Shown in pieces: positions 1 to 9,594 of a DNA stretch of 64,000 bases; the first letter of the stretch is position 1, and each line of letters starts with the position of its first letter. The notes beneath the pieces were generated by a model. It searched no databases. It saw nothing but the letters and a program-made list of their open reading frames with translations, and was not told the DNA's origin. A program made the translations under genes and the position numbers. This stretch comes from Rhizaria sp. SCN 62-66 (taxonomy: Eukaryota; Rhizaria, unplaced), in NCBI GenBank assembly GCA_001724265.1, contig MEDY01000009.1:1-64000 (forward strand). The letters run 5' to 3'.

Positions 1-1
1 T

Positions 2-241
2 TTGAGAACCCCAACGGAAGGGACGGGGCAGGTGGTGTCGAAGAGTGCGCAACTACAATGTGAGATTGCTAACCATTTGCGCACAAACACGACGGCGATG
101 TTGTGTGATGATAGTGTTTATGAATTAAGTATGATGTATGATGAAGATATCGAAAATTATTATGACAACGAGGCTAAATGTAGTGAACATTCGGTTTGTT
201 AGAACGAAGTGGTGGTAGTGGACAACTTGTGGACTAACTGA
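2..241 (+). CDS. possible 3' end of a gene entering from the left edge (doubtful)
   Basis: A frame is open from the first bases of the window to a TGA at 239-241, provided the TAG at 200-202 is read as sense. The deduced peptide of about 79 residues has an acidic stretch rich in Tyr, Asp and Glu (around residues 40-60) and two Cys near its end. Composition is AT-richer than the main genes of the window, and no family is recognised. It could equally be a chance frame in non-coding DNA. It is listed because it touches the edge and contains a TAG of the kind that interrupts proven genes further on. Confidence 0.2.
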
Positions 242-315
242 CCTTCTTTAAATGTGCATTTACACAATTCTACGACCTGCTCTTCATGCAGAAACCTCGG
301 ACTTGCCCACAGGGG

Positions 316-476
316 TTAAGTTTGTACTTTCCAAGATGGGGAAATTAGATGTAGACGTAGAATTTAAGGAAATATATGATGTTTATATGTAAGGATACCA
401 AGGAGTATGCTCAATTATATTGTGTATCGAAGACTGTATTAACGGAAAATAAAAATTAAGTTTGTACTTTCCAAGA
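316..476. repeat. pair of 21-bp direct repeats 140 bp apart
   Basis: The sequence TTAAGTTTGTACTTTCCAAG plus one more A occurs at 316-336 and again at 456-476, both on the plus strand. The DNA between the copies is AT-rich and holds no convincing gene. This may be a remnant of a tandem duplication or the ends of a small element. Nothing else of an element (long inverted repeats, transposase) is visible. Confidence 0.7.
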
Positions 477-809
477 GTATTTGGCCGGTGTCTTCATATC
501 ATAACTAGTAAACATGTTCCATCTTGCGTTATAACTCTCGTAAGTAATTCAAGTTGGGGGTTACTCGTTCCAAGGTCTAATTTGCAATGTAAATAAAATT
601 TCAAGAATTCATAAAACATATCCATATCAGATTCAATACTAATTCTTTTGTAAAGCTCCCCAACCGGCGAAATATAACCGTCTATGTTTTGTTCACGGGA
701 AAAATACCGACAACGATAACTATCAATAAATGTACATTGCAAAATGTCGAACGTTAAGAAGAGAAACATGTTCGAAATGCATAACATTAAGAATTTCACG
801 TACGTACAG

Positions 810-827
810 GACAGTACATGTACTGTC
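810..827. repeat. perfect 18-bp palindrome
   Basis: GACAGTACATGTACTGTC reads the same on both strands. It is immediately preceded by an alternating ACGTACGTAC tract. It lies in AT-rich non-coding sequence with no adjacent gene that it obviously controls. It could be a dimeric protein binding site or a chance palindrome. Confidence 0.6.
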
Positions 828-1207
828 GTTGTTTTTTCTTATTGTTGTCGACATGTGTCAGCGTGTGTTAACGTGTGTGCGATGTACGTATGCGCTTAGT
901 CATTTTATCGTCGGCTGTTGGGGCTTCGAATTTAGTCGCTTGTCGAGCTTCCAGAATATTTTTTTCATCCAGTCCTGGGCGCCGGTAGACACGGTGGCGT
1001 ACGTCAGGAAGCTGGAAGAGTCGCTGATGTCCCGCAGGCGTGACGCTACACCACGTAGGTCCGGAACCAGTGAGTGTACAAATGCGCCGTCAGAAGGGAT
1101 ACTGCCAAAGAATGAGTCAACAATCATTTTGAGTTAAGGATCGTAATCGCAAGACGTGCAGCGTGTCTGTTCAAGTCGCCGCATTAAGTGCGTGCCGAAT
1201 GGATTGT

Positions 1208-1911
1208 TCATTTGGCTGCGCGCCTCTGGTTCGTTTCTGATATCATTGACGCGCGCTACATGTGACCGACGGGCACAGCGCCGCGCAACAGTCCCACCGG
1301 GCACGGCTGAAACATGAGAAACCCCAGCCGGTTCGGTGCGCGTTTCTCGTCCTTTTTGGGAACAACGCTGTTGGGATAAATCAGCACTGTACCGGCAGGG
1401 TACGTTATCTCCGCTCTCCCCAAACCAGAGCCCTCTGGCTCTGTGCAGTCGCCGTATACAATGTCGCTCTTTAAAAGCAATAGAAGTGACGTGCACGGAG
1501 TGTCTTTTTTACCATCATACAGTGTGACAAACGGAAACGGCGTTTTTGCAAGTGGTTGGCCAGGTGGCACAAAGCAGGTGTGAGGCTCATTATAACTGCA
1601 ATCACTTAGCCGGAAATGCGCGGAGTTACAGGGAAACCTTTCGTCGTCAAGCTTAATTTCAATTTCGCACCAAAAAACACACTTACTCTCATCACGCAAG
1701 CGTTCCCTTTGCCTGCTGTTGCAGTAACAAGAGTTACTACTGTTAAGGTATAATTTGTTCTGGAAAGTGCCCTGGGTTTAAAGTCACGAGATGACAGACC
1801 TTCGCTCGTTCAAATGTCAATAAATGCACTGTATTCGCGGTTGACGCTGCGTAGCGTGCTTTATATTTAAATGCTGCCAGTAAAAATGTACACAGTTCGA
1901 AACAAAGACAT
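1208..1911 (-). CDS. possible small spliced gene encoding a Cys-containing protein (doubtful)
   Basis: On the minus strand a frame is open from 1777 down to a TGA at 1208-1210, if the TAG at 1256-1258 is sense; otherwise it ends there. The peptide has several Cys and Pro residues (for example CFVPPGQP and a later VLIYPNS) and looks protein-like, but it matches no family I know. The frame has no ATG near its 5' end, so an upstream exon would be needed. A candidate is ATG at 1909-1911, giving MSLFRT, followed by a GTACAT donor at 1891. That donor resembles the proven donors in this window, and several AG acceptors in the open frame are in the right phase. The exon structure is inferred and unproven. 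Confidence 0.25.
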
Positions 1912-1983
1912 ACTATTCCCTCACAAACAATCTAGCCGACTTCAACAGTTGTTACATGTAAAAATCAAGCCTATATCGTCGTT

Positions 1984-4900
1984 TCATCCGAAGAACGCAT
2001 TATTGATGGAGCTAACAAGGGCGTCAACCTTTTCGTCTGTCTCGTGAATACGCGCCACGGTGGCCGCCGCAGCTGCAGCATCGACCTCGACGCTCGTGGC
2101 CACCTTGCGCGCGGCCGCAGCCGCGCCAAAGAGGTCCGCGCTAGGCCGGTTCGCGCCCGCCGCACGCTCCTGCGTCACCACGGCCACGAGGTCCAGGCGC
2201 GCGTTGGCGCGGGCGAGCGCGGCGCGCAGCGCGGCAGCCTCGGCTTCGGCCTCGGTGGCGCGGCTGGCGCCTTCCGCGCGCTCGGATCGCTCGGCGGAGG
2301 TGCCAGCAGCAACAGCGGCAGCGGCGGCGGTGGCGACGGCGACGAGCGGCGCGACGGCGGGCTCCAGCAGCGGCGCCAGCAGCGCGGGCTCGGCCAGCAG
2401 CGCGCGCGCGAGCACGCCGGGCAGCGCCGGCAGCGCCGACGCGGCCAGCGCGGGTAGCCCGGCGGCGGCGCGGCGCGCGTTGAGCGCCCTGACCGGCACC
2501 CAGGCGAGCCTCGCGCCAGCGGCGGAGGCGACTGTGAGCTGCGCTGCCAGAGGCGCGGTGGCGGCCGCAGTGAGCCCGCTAGCGAGCGCCGCGGTGACGG
2601 GTTCGGAGGCGTCGGCGTCGGCGTCGGCGGCGGTGGCTGAGGCAGGCAGGGGCACGAAGGGGGCGGTGAGCGACCATGAGGCAGCAATGTTCACAGTCTC
2701 TGAGCCAGAAACAGCGCCAGCGCCGCTGACAGTGATGAGGCACCACTGCTCCGCGGTTGCGCCCGCAGACACAGTGAACACGGCGACGGGAGAGCACGCG
2801 CTCGCGGCGACAGGCCCGTCGGTGCCCAGCGGCCACGCCTCGCGCGCCGCGTCGGCTACGGTGGCTGCGGCGCTCTCGAGCGCGCGGACGCGCTCGGCGA
2901 GCTCGCTGGCCTGTCCGCTCGCCGTCGCGGACGCGGCGGTAAGGCGCGCGTTCTCGGCCTGCGCCGTCGCCACGGCCTCGCGGGCCTGCGCCAGCTCGCC
3001 CTTGGCCTTCTCGATCACGAGCTTGGCCTTCTCGAACTGCGCGGCCAGTGCGTCGCGTTCCGCCTGCGTCTGCATCAGCTCCGCGCCCGCCGCCGCCTCG
3101 CCGTTGCGCATGTTGCGCACCACCGTCTCCAGTCCCTGCACCACCTGCGACTTGGCTGCGGCCTCCGCGGTTGCCGCGGCAAGCTTCTGCGCGCTCTCGC
3201 CCAGCGCGGCCTCGGCCTGTTGCGCCGCTGCCTGCGCGGCGGCGGCGGTGCGCTCTGTCTCGGCGGCCTTAGCGCGCGCGGCGGCGAGCTCCTCGCGGGC
3301 CGCCTGAAGCGCGGTGGACGCGGCGGACCCGTTGTCCGCGGCGGCGGCCTCGAGGCGCTCGGCCCTGCTCTGCGCCGCCGCCGCATCCTTCTGAGCAGCA
3401 GCGGCGTCCGCGGCGGCGCGCGCCAGGCTCGCCTCGAGCTGCGCGGCGCGGGTCTCGGCGGCCGACGCCGACTCCGCGGCCGCGGCGGCCTTGGACTCCG
3501 CAGCGGTGCAGCGAACAACAGCCTGCTGTGTATCGGATATGGCCTCGGCAAGCTTGTTCTCGAGCTCGCTCGCCTTGGCAGCGCTCTGAGTCACCTTGGC
3601 CTCCGCCTGCGTGAGCTTGCTCTGCAGCTGCGCGGCGCTCGTCTGCAGCTCAGCCGCAGCAGCCTCTACGGCAGCAGCCTTGGCCTCAGCAGCAGCAAGC
3701 TTGTTCTCCGCAGCAGCCGTCTTGGCCTCAGCAGACACGGCGCTGGCGTCGGCATCTCTGGCGCGCGCCTCAGCGCCCTTGGCTTTGGCCTCCGCGGCGG
3801 CCGCCTTGGCCTCGGCCGCCTCGTTGCTCGCGTCGGCCGCAGCGGCCCGCGCCTCCGCGGCGTCCGCCCGCGCGCCCGCGGCCGCGGCCTGCGCCTCAGC
3901 CGTGCTCGCGCGCACCTCCAGCACCGCCACCGCCGCGGCCGACGCGGCAGTGTCAGAACCGCCGGCGTCGTCGCCACCCTTCGCGGCGGCGGCGGCAGCG
4001 GCGGCGACGGCCTCGGCCGCGGCAGCGGTGGCGGCCACGGCCTGCGCGCGCGCCGCAGCGAGGTCGGCCGTGAGCGCATCCACGCGGGCCGCGGAGGCCG
4101 TGGCGCGCGCGGTCGCCGCGCCGGCCTCCTCGGCCGCGGCGGCCAGGTCGCGCCTCAGGGCGGCGATCTCCGCCGACAGCTGCGCGCGCTCAGCAGCGCG
4201 CTCCGCGGCGGCCGCGGCGGCGGCCTCGGTGGTGGCAGCGGCGGCCGCGGCGGCTGCGGTGGCGTTGGCGGTGTTGGCCGCGGCAACGGCGGCGGTCACA
4301 GCGGCAGCCACAGCGGCGTCGACGGCAGCCTGGTCGACCACCGTCACGGTCTCGACCTTGACGGCGGGCTCAGCCGCAGCCGCAGTGGGAGCGGGAGCGG
4401 CGGCCGTGGCGGCAGACTCGGCGGCGGCAGCTGCAGCGGCGGCCTCCTTCTCAGCGAGAGCGGCGACGCGTTCGTCGAGCTTCTTCTTGACAGAGAGCAG
4501 CTTCTCCTGCCGCTTGTCCAGGTCCTCCCGGAGCGTCGCAAGCCGAGCGGCCTCGTGCTCCGCAGCGGCCTCCTTCTCCTGCAGCGCCGTCACGGCGTCC
4601 GTGGCGGCGCGCCGCTCCTCCCTGACCGCGGCGCGCAGCGCGGTGGCCTTGGCGACGGCAGAATCTGCGCTGTCCTGCCGCGCCGCCGCGTCCGCGCGCG
4701 CGCTCTCAGCCTCCGCCGCCGCTGCCGCAGCGGCGTCCTCCAGCGTCGCCACACGCGCGGCCGCGGACTCGAGCGCGGCGGCCGCGGCCTTGGCGGCGGC
4801 AGCGGGAATCGCGCCAGGTGGCACCTCCCCGCCGCCGTTGTCGCTGTTGCTGGCGGCGGCGGCGACGCGGCGAAGCTCCTCGACGAGCGCGGCGATGACC

Positions 4901-5850
4901 TCGCTTTTCTCGGCCAGTCGCTCCGCGCGCGCGTCCACAGCGCCGGGCTTGGTGGGCGCGTTGAGCAGCGCCGTGAGTTGCTGCGAGCCCTGCTCCTTGA
5001 TCGAGTCCACGAAGGCTGTCGCAGAGGAGAAGAAGGACCCGAAGCTGGCCGTCGCCGACGCCGCCGCAGCCCTGCCCATCGCCGCGCTCTGCTGCTGCGT
5101 GGCCGCAGTCGCGTTCGCGGTGGCCTCCGCGGCGGCCTCGGCGCTGGCGACCGCGGCTGCCTTAGCCTGCGCCAGCTGCCGCTTAAGCTCGCGCATCTCC
5201 TTCTCGTGTGCACTCGCGGCGGCAGCGGCGGCGGCGCTGGCGGTCGCGGCGGCGGCCTGCGCGGCGGCCAGCGCGGCGTCGGGCAACGCGCCGCTCGCTG
5301 CTGGGCTCTCAGCCGCGGTGCTGCCGGCGTTAGTGTTGTTGCTGTTATTATTGATGCCATTCGCTCCGTTGGAAGCTACGAGCTCCTCATACTTTCGCTT
5401 GATGATGAGCGCCTTCTCGCGGATGGTGTCCTTGGCGCGCTTGGCCTCCTCGGCCTCGGCGCGCGCGGCGTCCGCGTCAACCTGCACGGCCTGAACCGTG
5501 TTGCGCAGCGCCGAGACGATCTCCTCGAGCTCAGCCGCGCGCGAGGCGAAGGGCGAGAGCTTGACGACCTGGGCCTCAAGCTGTGCACCACGCTCCTGCG
5601 ACGACACGAACTCGGCCTTGAGCGCGCGGAACTTGGTCACCGCGTTCTCGAACTTGCCGCGCAGGGTGGCCAGCTCGGCGGCAGACGCGTTGCCGCTGTC
5701 GGCAGCGGCGGAAGCGGAGGACTCGCGGAGCTCGGCGTACTGGGCCTTGAGCGTCTTGAGCTTGGCGGACTGCTTGCTCAGCATTGCGATCAGCTGCTCC
5801 TTCGAGGCAGCCTCGAGCGAAGCAAGAGTGTTAGCGTCAAACTCTGACAT
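1984..5850 (-). CDS. alanine-rich golgin-like coiled-coil protein, 1,288 aa
   Basis: This is one exon from an ATG at 5850 to a TGA. The N-terminus (about residues 14-45, with SKEQLIAMLSKQ and then LKTLKAQYAEL) resembles the short conserved block that opens several golgin or GRIP-type tethering proteins. Residues of about 30 to 1000 are nearly continuous heptad-type coiled coil, extremely rich in Ala, Glu, Lys and Arg. A non-coil segment with Trp and hydrophobic strands follows at about 1003-1170. A short second coil and a distinct tail ending NNAFFG close the protein. I see no GRIP domain. From its form it is probably a cytoplasmic scaffold or Golgi tether, but that is inference. The GC-rich heptads leave long open frames on the opposite strand, which I regard as shadows. 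It is divergent from the MetRS gene, across a 477-bp spacer. Confidence 0.8.
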   Translation of the reverse strand: MSEFDANTLASLEAASKEQLIAMLSKQSAKLKTLKAQYAELRESSASAAADSGNASAAELATLRGKFENAVTKFRALKAEFVSSQERGAQLEAQVVKLSPFASRAAELEEIVSALRNTVQAVQVDADAARAEAEEAKRAKDTIREKALIIKRKYEELVASNGANGINNNSNNTNAGSTAAESPAASGALPDAALAAAQAAAATASAAAAAAASAHEKEMRELKRQLAQAKAAAVASAEAAAEATANATAATQQQSAAMGRAAAASATASFGSFFSSATAFVDSIKEQGSQQLTALLNAPTKPGAVDARAERLAEKSEVIAALVEELRRVAAAASNSDNGGGEVPPGAIPAAAAKAAAAALESAAARVATLEDAAAAAAAEAESARADAAARQDSADSAVAKATALRAAVREERRAATDAVTALQEKEAAAEHEAARLATLREDLDKRQEKLLSVKKKLDERVAALAEKEAAAAAAAAESAATAAAPAPTAAAAEPAVKVETVTVVDQAAVDAAVAAAVTAAVAAANTANATAAAAAAAATTEAAAAAAAERAAERAQLSAEIAALRRDLAAAAEEAGAATARATASAARVDALTADLAAARAQAVAATAAAAEAVAAAAAAAAKGGDDAGGSDTAASAAAVAVLEVRASTAEAQAAAAGARADAAEARAAAADASNEAAEAKAAAAEAKAKGAEARARDADASAVSAEAKTAAAENKLAAAEAKAAAVEAAAAELQTSAAQLQSKLTQAEAKVTQSAAKASELENKLAEAISDTQQAVVRCTAAESKAAAAAESASAAETRAAQLEASLARAAADAAAAQKDAAAAQSRAERLEAAAADNGSAASTALQAAREELAAARAKAAETERTAAAAQAAAQQAEAALGESAQKLAAATAEAAAKSQVVQGLETVVRNMRNGEAAAGAELMQTQAERDALAAQFEKAKLVIEKAKGELAQAREAVATAQAENARLTAASATASGQASELAERVRALESAAATVADAAREAWPLGTDGPVAASACSPVAVFTVSAGATAEQWCLITVSGAGAVSGSETVNIAASWSLTAPFVPLPASATAADADADASEPVTAALASGLTAAATAPLAAQLTVASAAGARLAWVPVRALNARRAAAGLPALAASALPALPGVLARALLAEPALLAPLLEPAVAPLVAVATAAAAAVAAGTSAERSERAEGASRATEAEAEAAALRAALARANARLDLVAVVTQERAAGANRPSADLFGAAAAARKVATSVEVDAAAAAATVARIHETDEKVDALVSSINNAFFG

Positions 5851-6327
5851 ATTGAGAGTGAGTTGCGCAGAAAAGCGCTGACTTTGGTATGTAGAATGTC
5901 TCTAGTGCCTCTTCTAGCGTAGTTTCGTAGTAGTGCTGCTGCAAGTGATAGGAGCAAGGGAGGGAAGATCGCAAAGAAGATACATGAGCGACAAAGATAG
6001 ACTCACATAATGTGGAATAAATATAATACGAAAACATGTTCTTAAAATACAAATTCACTTGTGTCATTTGTGCTGACGGAGTACTGGACGTAGTCTATTC
6101 TAATTGATGTTCGTAGTTGTGAACCTTAACGGTGATCACGTCTCGCCAGTCGTTCGTCGAATTGTATGCACCCCGCATTAACACATCCGTCTGCAGAGAT
6201 TTTGGTGGTTGTAGACGGTTCAGCCGAATATTTAACTATATTCATCAAATATTGTGCCTAACAATTATGTTTACCCCTCTATAGACCTACTTTACCGAAG
6301 ACCGACACGTGAGCATCCTACGCCGCC
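5851..6327. other. AT-rich divergent spacer
   Basis: This 477-bp AT-rich spacer separates two divergently transcribed genes (coiled-coil protein on minus, MetRS on plus), so it should hold both promoters. I see no clear TATA box or repeat that I would defend. An oppositely oriented open frame over 5837-6067 has no protein-like features. Confidence 0.6.
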
Positions 6328-8712
6328 ATGTTCTCCCGCGCTCGCAGCCGCGCCACGCGGTTGCTGTCGACCCCTGGTCCGCTGACCTCACGCCTGCACA
6401 CTACACTCACAAACCCTAACGCGGCCGCCGTCTTGCCGCGTATCTCCCGCGCCTTCAGCAACACAGCCGCGACGCAGCAGCCAGTCGCTAAAACGAAGCC
6501 CTTTTACATCACAACACCGATCTTCTACGTCAACGGCGCGCCGCACATCGGACACCTGTACACGGCGCTGCTGGGCGACGCAATGGCGCGCTGGCACCGC
6601 GCGTGCGGCCAGCCGACGCATCTTATGGGTGGCACCGACGAGCACGGCGGCAAGGTCGCCGAGGCGGCCGAGAAGGCGGGAGCGGCGTCGGTGCAGGCCT
6701 TCTGCGACACCGTCTCTGCCTCGTTCTCGGACACGTGGCCCGTGTTCGACGTCCGCATGGCGCACTACGCGCGGACAACGGATGCGGCGCACAAGGCGCA
6801 GGTGCAGCGCTTCTGGCGCGTGTTGGCCGACCGCGGGTTTATCTACAAGGGCGCGCACGAAGGCTGGTACTGCCGTAGCGACGAGACGTTCTACCCCGAG
6901 AACCAGGTCGTCACCGCCGACGACGGCCGCAAGCTGTCGCCGACGAACCACCCCGTAGAGTGGGTGTCGGAGCCCAACTATAAGTTCCGCCTCTCGGCCT
7001 TCGAGGCGCCGCTGCGCTCGTGGCTGGTCGCGAACCCGTCCGTGGTTCAGCCCGCCGCGCGGTACAACGAGGTGATGGCCTTCCTCGACACCGGGCTGGA
7101 GGACATCTCGGTCTCGCGGCTCGCCAGCAAGGTTGCCTGGGGCGTGCCCGTGCCCGGCGACGAGGAGCACACAGTCTACGTGTGGCTCGATGCGCTATCG
7201 GTCTACCTTTCGTCCGCGTAGCACTTGGACGCGCTGAGTGCCGCAGAACCCGCGAACAGCGCGAACAGCGATGTGTTCACCGACGTCGCAGCGATTGACG
7301 CGATGGCCGCTGCTGATGCCAACGCTGCGCTGTCAAAGAGCGTTATGGAGGCTGTCAACGCAAGCCTGCGCGCCAACAGCGTCACTGCCGCCGCCGCCGT
7401 TGTCATCGACGACGGTGCGAATGCTTCGAATGAAGCTGCGCCGGCGACGGCGACGGCGACGTGGCCCGCTGACATCCAGGTGGTGGGCAAAGACATCATC
7501 AAGTTCCATGCCATCTACTGGCCGGCATTCCTGCTCGCAGCGGGGCTGCCGCTGCCGCGGCGCATCGTCGCGCACTCCCACTGGACCAACGGCGGCGTCA
7601 AAATGTCCAAGTCGCTGGGCAACGTGCTCTCGCCCGCCGACATCGCGCACGACTTCCATGGCGACACCGACGCGGTTCGCTACGGGCTGCTGCGTCACGG
7701 CCCGCTGCGCACCGACGCGTCGTACGACCTGGCGGCGCTGCATGGCGACGTGGACGCGGATCTGGCCGACGCGCTGGGCAATCTCGCCCTGCGTGCCGTG
7801 GCCCCCGCGCTGCTGCCCGGCGGCGCGCTGCCCGACCCGCTCGCGCGCCATCGGCCCTACGCACCCGCCGACACGGCCACGACGGACGCGGTACCGCTGC
7901 CGGTGCCCGCGCCGCTGGACTTGTTACTCTTCGCGGCCCACCCGCAGCAGCACGCGCACGGACACGGCCACGGACACGGTCACAGTGGCCACAGCGACGC
8001 TGCGGCTGCGGCTGCTGCTGCTGAGTCTGCAGCTGTGGCTGCCGCTGCTGCTGAGGCGGAGGTTGGCACGAGCGTGCAGTACGACGCGCTGCCCGCGTCC
8101 GTGCTCGCGTCCTCTGCGTGGTTCACGCCAGAGACGGGTCTGGCGGCCGTGGGGTGCGATGCCGCGACGGTGCGCCTGATCGGCGAGATCAACACGCTCG
8201 TCGCGGGCGTCGCGCACGAGCTGGACCGCGGCAACACCGAGGGCGCGCTCCTGCGCATCGCGGCCGTGACCCGCGGCTGCAACGTGCTCATCTCGGACTG
8301 GAAGCCGTGGGAGCTCAAGGCGCGGCCCGAGGCGCGCGCGCAACTCGACTGGTATCTTTACTGCGCGATTGAGACCGTGCGTGTTGCCGCGCTGTGTCTA
8401 CAGCCCTTCACGCCCGCCATCGCGGCGCGCCTGCTCACCGGACTGGGCGTCAAGCCCGAGCACCGCAACCCCGTGCGTTTCGGCCGCTTCGGCTACCGGC
8501 CCGACGCCGCGCCCGCCTCGGTCAAGCTGGCGTTCGCCGAGAAGCCGTTCGAGAAGCTCGCCGCGCGCAAACGGGAGGGCGAGCTGTCGCCCGCGGAGGT
8601 CAAGGCGGCGCAGCACGCCGCCAAGAAGGCGCGCAAGGAGGAGGAGAAGAAGGAGAAGCAGGACAAGAAGGACGCGGGCGCCCAGCAGCAGCAAGGCGAG
8701 ATGAAGAATTAA
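6328..8712 (+). CDS. methionyl-tRNA synthetase, probably mitochondrial, with an in-frame TAG
   Basis: This class I synthetase charges initiator and elongator tRNA-Met with methionine. Residues 1-55 are rich in Arg, Ser, Thr and Ala without acids, as in a mitochondrial presequence. The HIGH signature is at residues 73-76 (APHIGHLYT) and the KMSKS loop at 425-429, with the usual VGKDIIKFHAIYWPAFL block before it. The conserved VYVWLDAL block stands at about 283-290. A TAG at 7219-7221 (residue 298) follows it. Reading continues in the same frame through an Ala-rich insert of about 80 residues into VGKDI and KMSKS, and then the anticodon-binding domain, to a TAA. Without read-through the protein would lack KMSKS. 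A second insert near residue 541 has a His-Gly repeat, and the C-terminus is Lys/Glu-rich. The total is 794 codons, longer than typical organellar MetRS because of the inserts. Confidence 0.93.
7219..7221 (+). other. in-frame TAG (sense) in the MetRS gene
   Basis: The context is GCG TAG CAC. The codon lies between two diagnostic MetRS blocks that must be in one protein, the VYVWLDAL block 5' and the VGKDI and KMSKS blocks 3'. Frame is kept and the following sequence is GC-rich, as in other coding DNA here. No GT-AG intron of the size seen in this genome can remove it without also cutting conserved sequence, except by removing a GC-rich open insert. Confidence 0.85.
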
Positions 8713-9594
8713 GGGTGAGAAAATGGATAAGAGCACCTGACAGCAGGCAGGCACCCGCTTTGACACAACTTTGGCGGCGACGAAGGCGCTTGTGTGTCTG
8801 CCGTTATCATTATATGTCAATGCGAGCCTCCATCGTCGAGTCATGTTAAGGCTTAAAGCGCGAATGCACGATTTCACGAGTATTCGCAGCACAGTGCTTA
8901 TTCGGACTGACGTAACTAGTGTGTAAACGTGCATGTGTGTATTCGTGCAGTAGCTGTGAGGGTATTTATTTATATGGACCAATCTGGACACGCTAAGCAT
9001 ATGCTCTCAACTAAATGAAAACGTATATCAAAACATGCATTCGGTCGAACAGATTGTTTGTGTGTTCACTTTGTTAGGAGCATATTTAAGGCAATGTGTC
9101 AATACATAATTTAACTGGCTGAACTAATAACGAGTATATTGGAGGATCTACAAGTGTTAGTTGTGCAAGCGAGCCTTTAAGATATTTTAAGTTGGTGAAT
9201 TTTAGGAGATTCTTGTTAAAACGTGCGTCGTAACAAGGGCGACGAACGCTTCGTCTCTGTACAGACGTACATATTTGTCAAATGCACGAAAAGTAAACCG
9301 GTAACAAACGCATTTACAAAACCAAACTCAATACGTAAAGCTTAAGTTAGTATTGCGTGATACGCGGAAATATGTCGCATTCATAATGAGAAGAGTGGCG
9401 ACAGATGCCATCTCTTTGGATGTGTGTGCGCAGAAGTTGTGTCTTTTTCAGGTGTTATTTCAATAAGATAAATGTACAGAACAGATGTTGTAATGATAAC
9501 AAATGTGGGGATGTGCTACTAACGGTTCTTATTATGGTTCTTGTGTTGTGATGTGATGAAGCCAAGACCTCGCGGTTCCTCAGGAGCTGATGAG
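8713..9594. other. AT-rich convergent spacer, nothing recognised
   Basis: This 882-bp region lies between the 3' ends of the MetRS gene (plus) and the F-BAR/RGS gene (minus). It is AT-rich with short frames only. Polyadenylation signals for both genes must lie here, but no distinct motif can be assigned. No tRNA-like folds were seen by eye. Confidence 0.6.

Larger units (their letters stand above)
1..1983. other. AT-rich region with no supported gene
   Basis: Apart from the two doubtful frames, the direct repeat and the palindrome listed separately, I see no gene here. Short frames on both strands around 730-1137 overlap each other. A 75-residue minus-strand frame (900-1127) looks slightly protein-like but lacks family similarity. 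Base composition resembles the other intergenic spacers of the window. Confidence 0.6.

Noticed and set aside
730-1137. Overlapping small frames on both strands
   Set aside because: Neither has a family match or the GC-rich composition of the proven genes.
2060-5847. Long open frames on the plus strand opposite the coiled-coil gene (for example 875 and 632 codons)
   Set aside because: They are low-complexity Ala, Ser, Arg and Gly translations of the opposite strand of GC-rich repeats. The minus frame has an N-terminal golgin-like block and coiled-coil heptads, which is the real signal.
7200-7222. TAG as the 3' splice site (TAG/) of a small intron in MetRS and the other genes
   Set aside because: TAG looks like an acceptor, but the only GT upstream in MetRS would give a 21-bp intron. 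In the EFHB-like gene the sequence directly 5' of it is conserved coding DNA. Proven introns here are 100-198 bp, and those examined by eye are AT-rich with C at +4.
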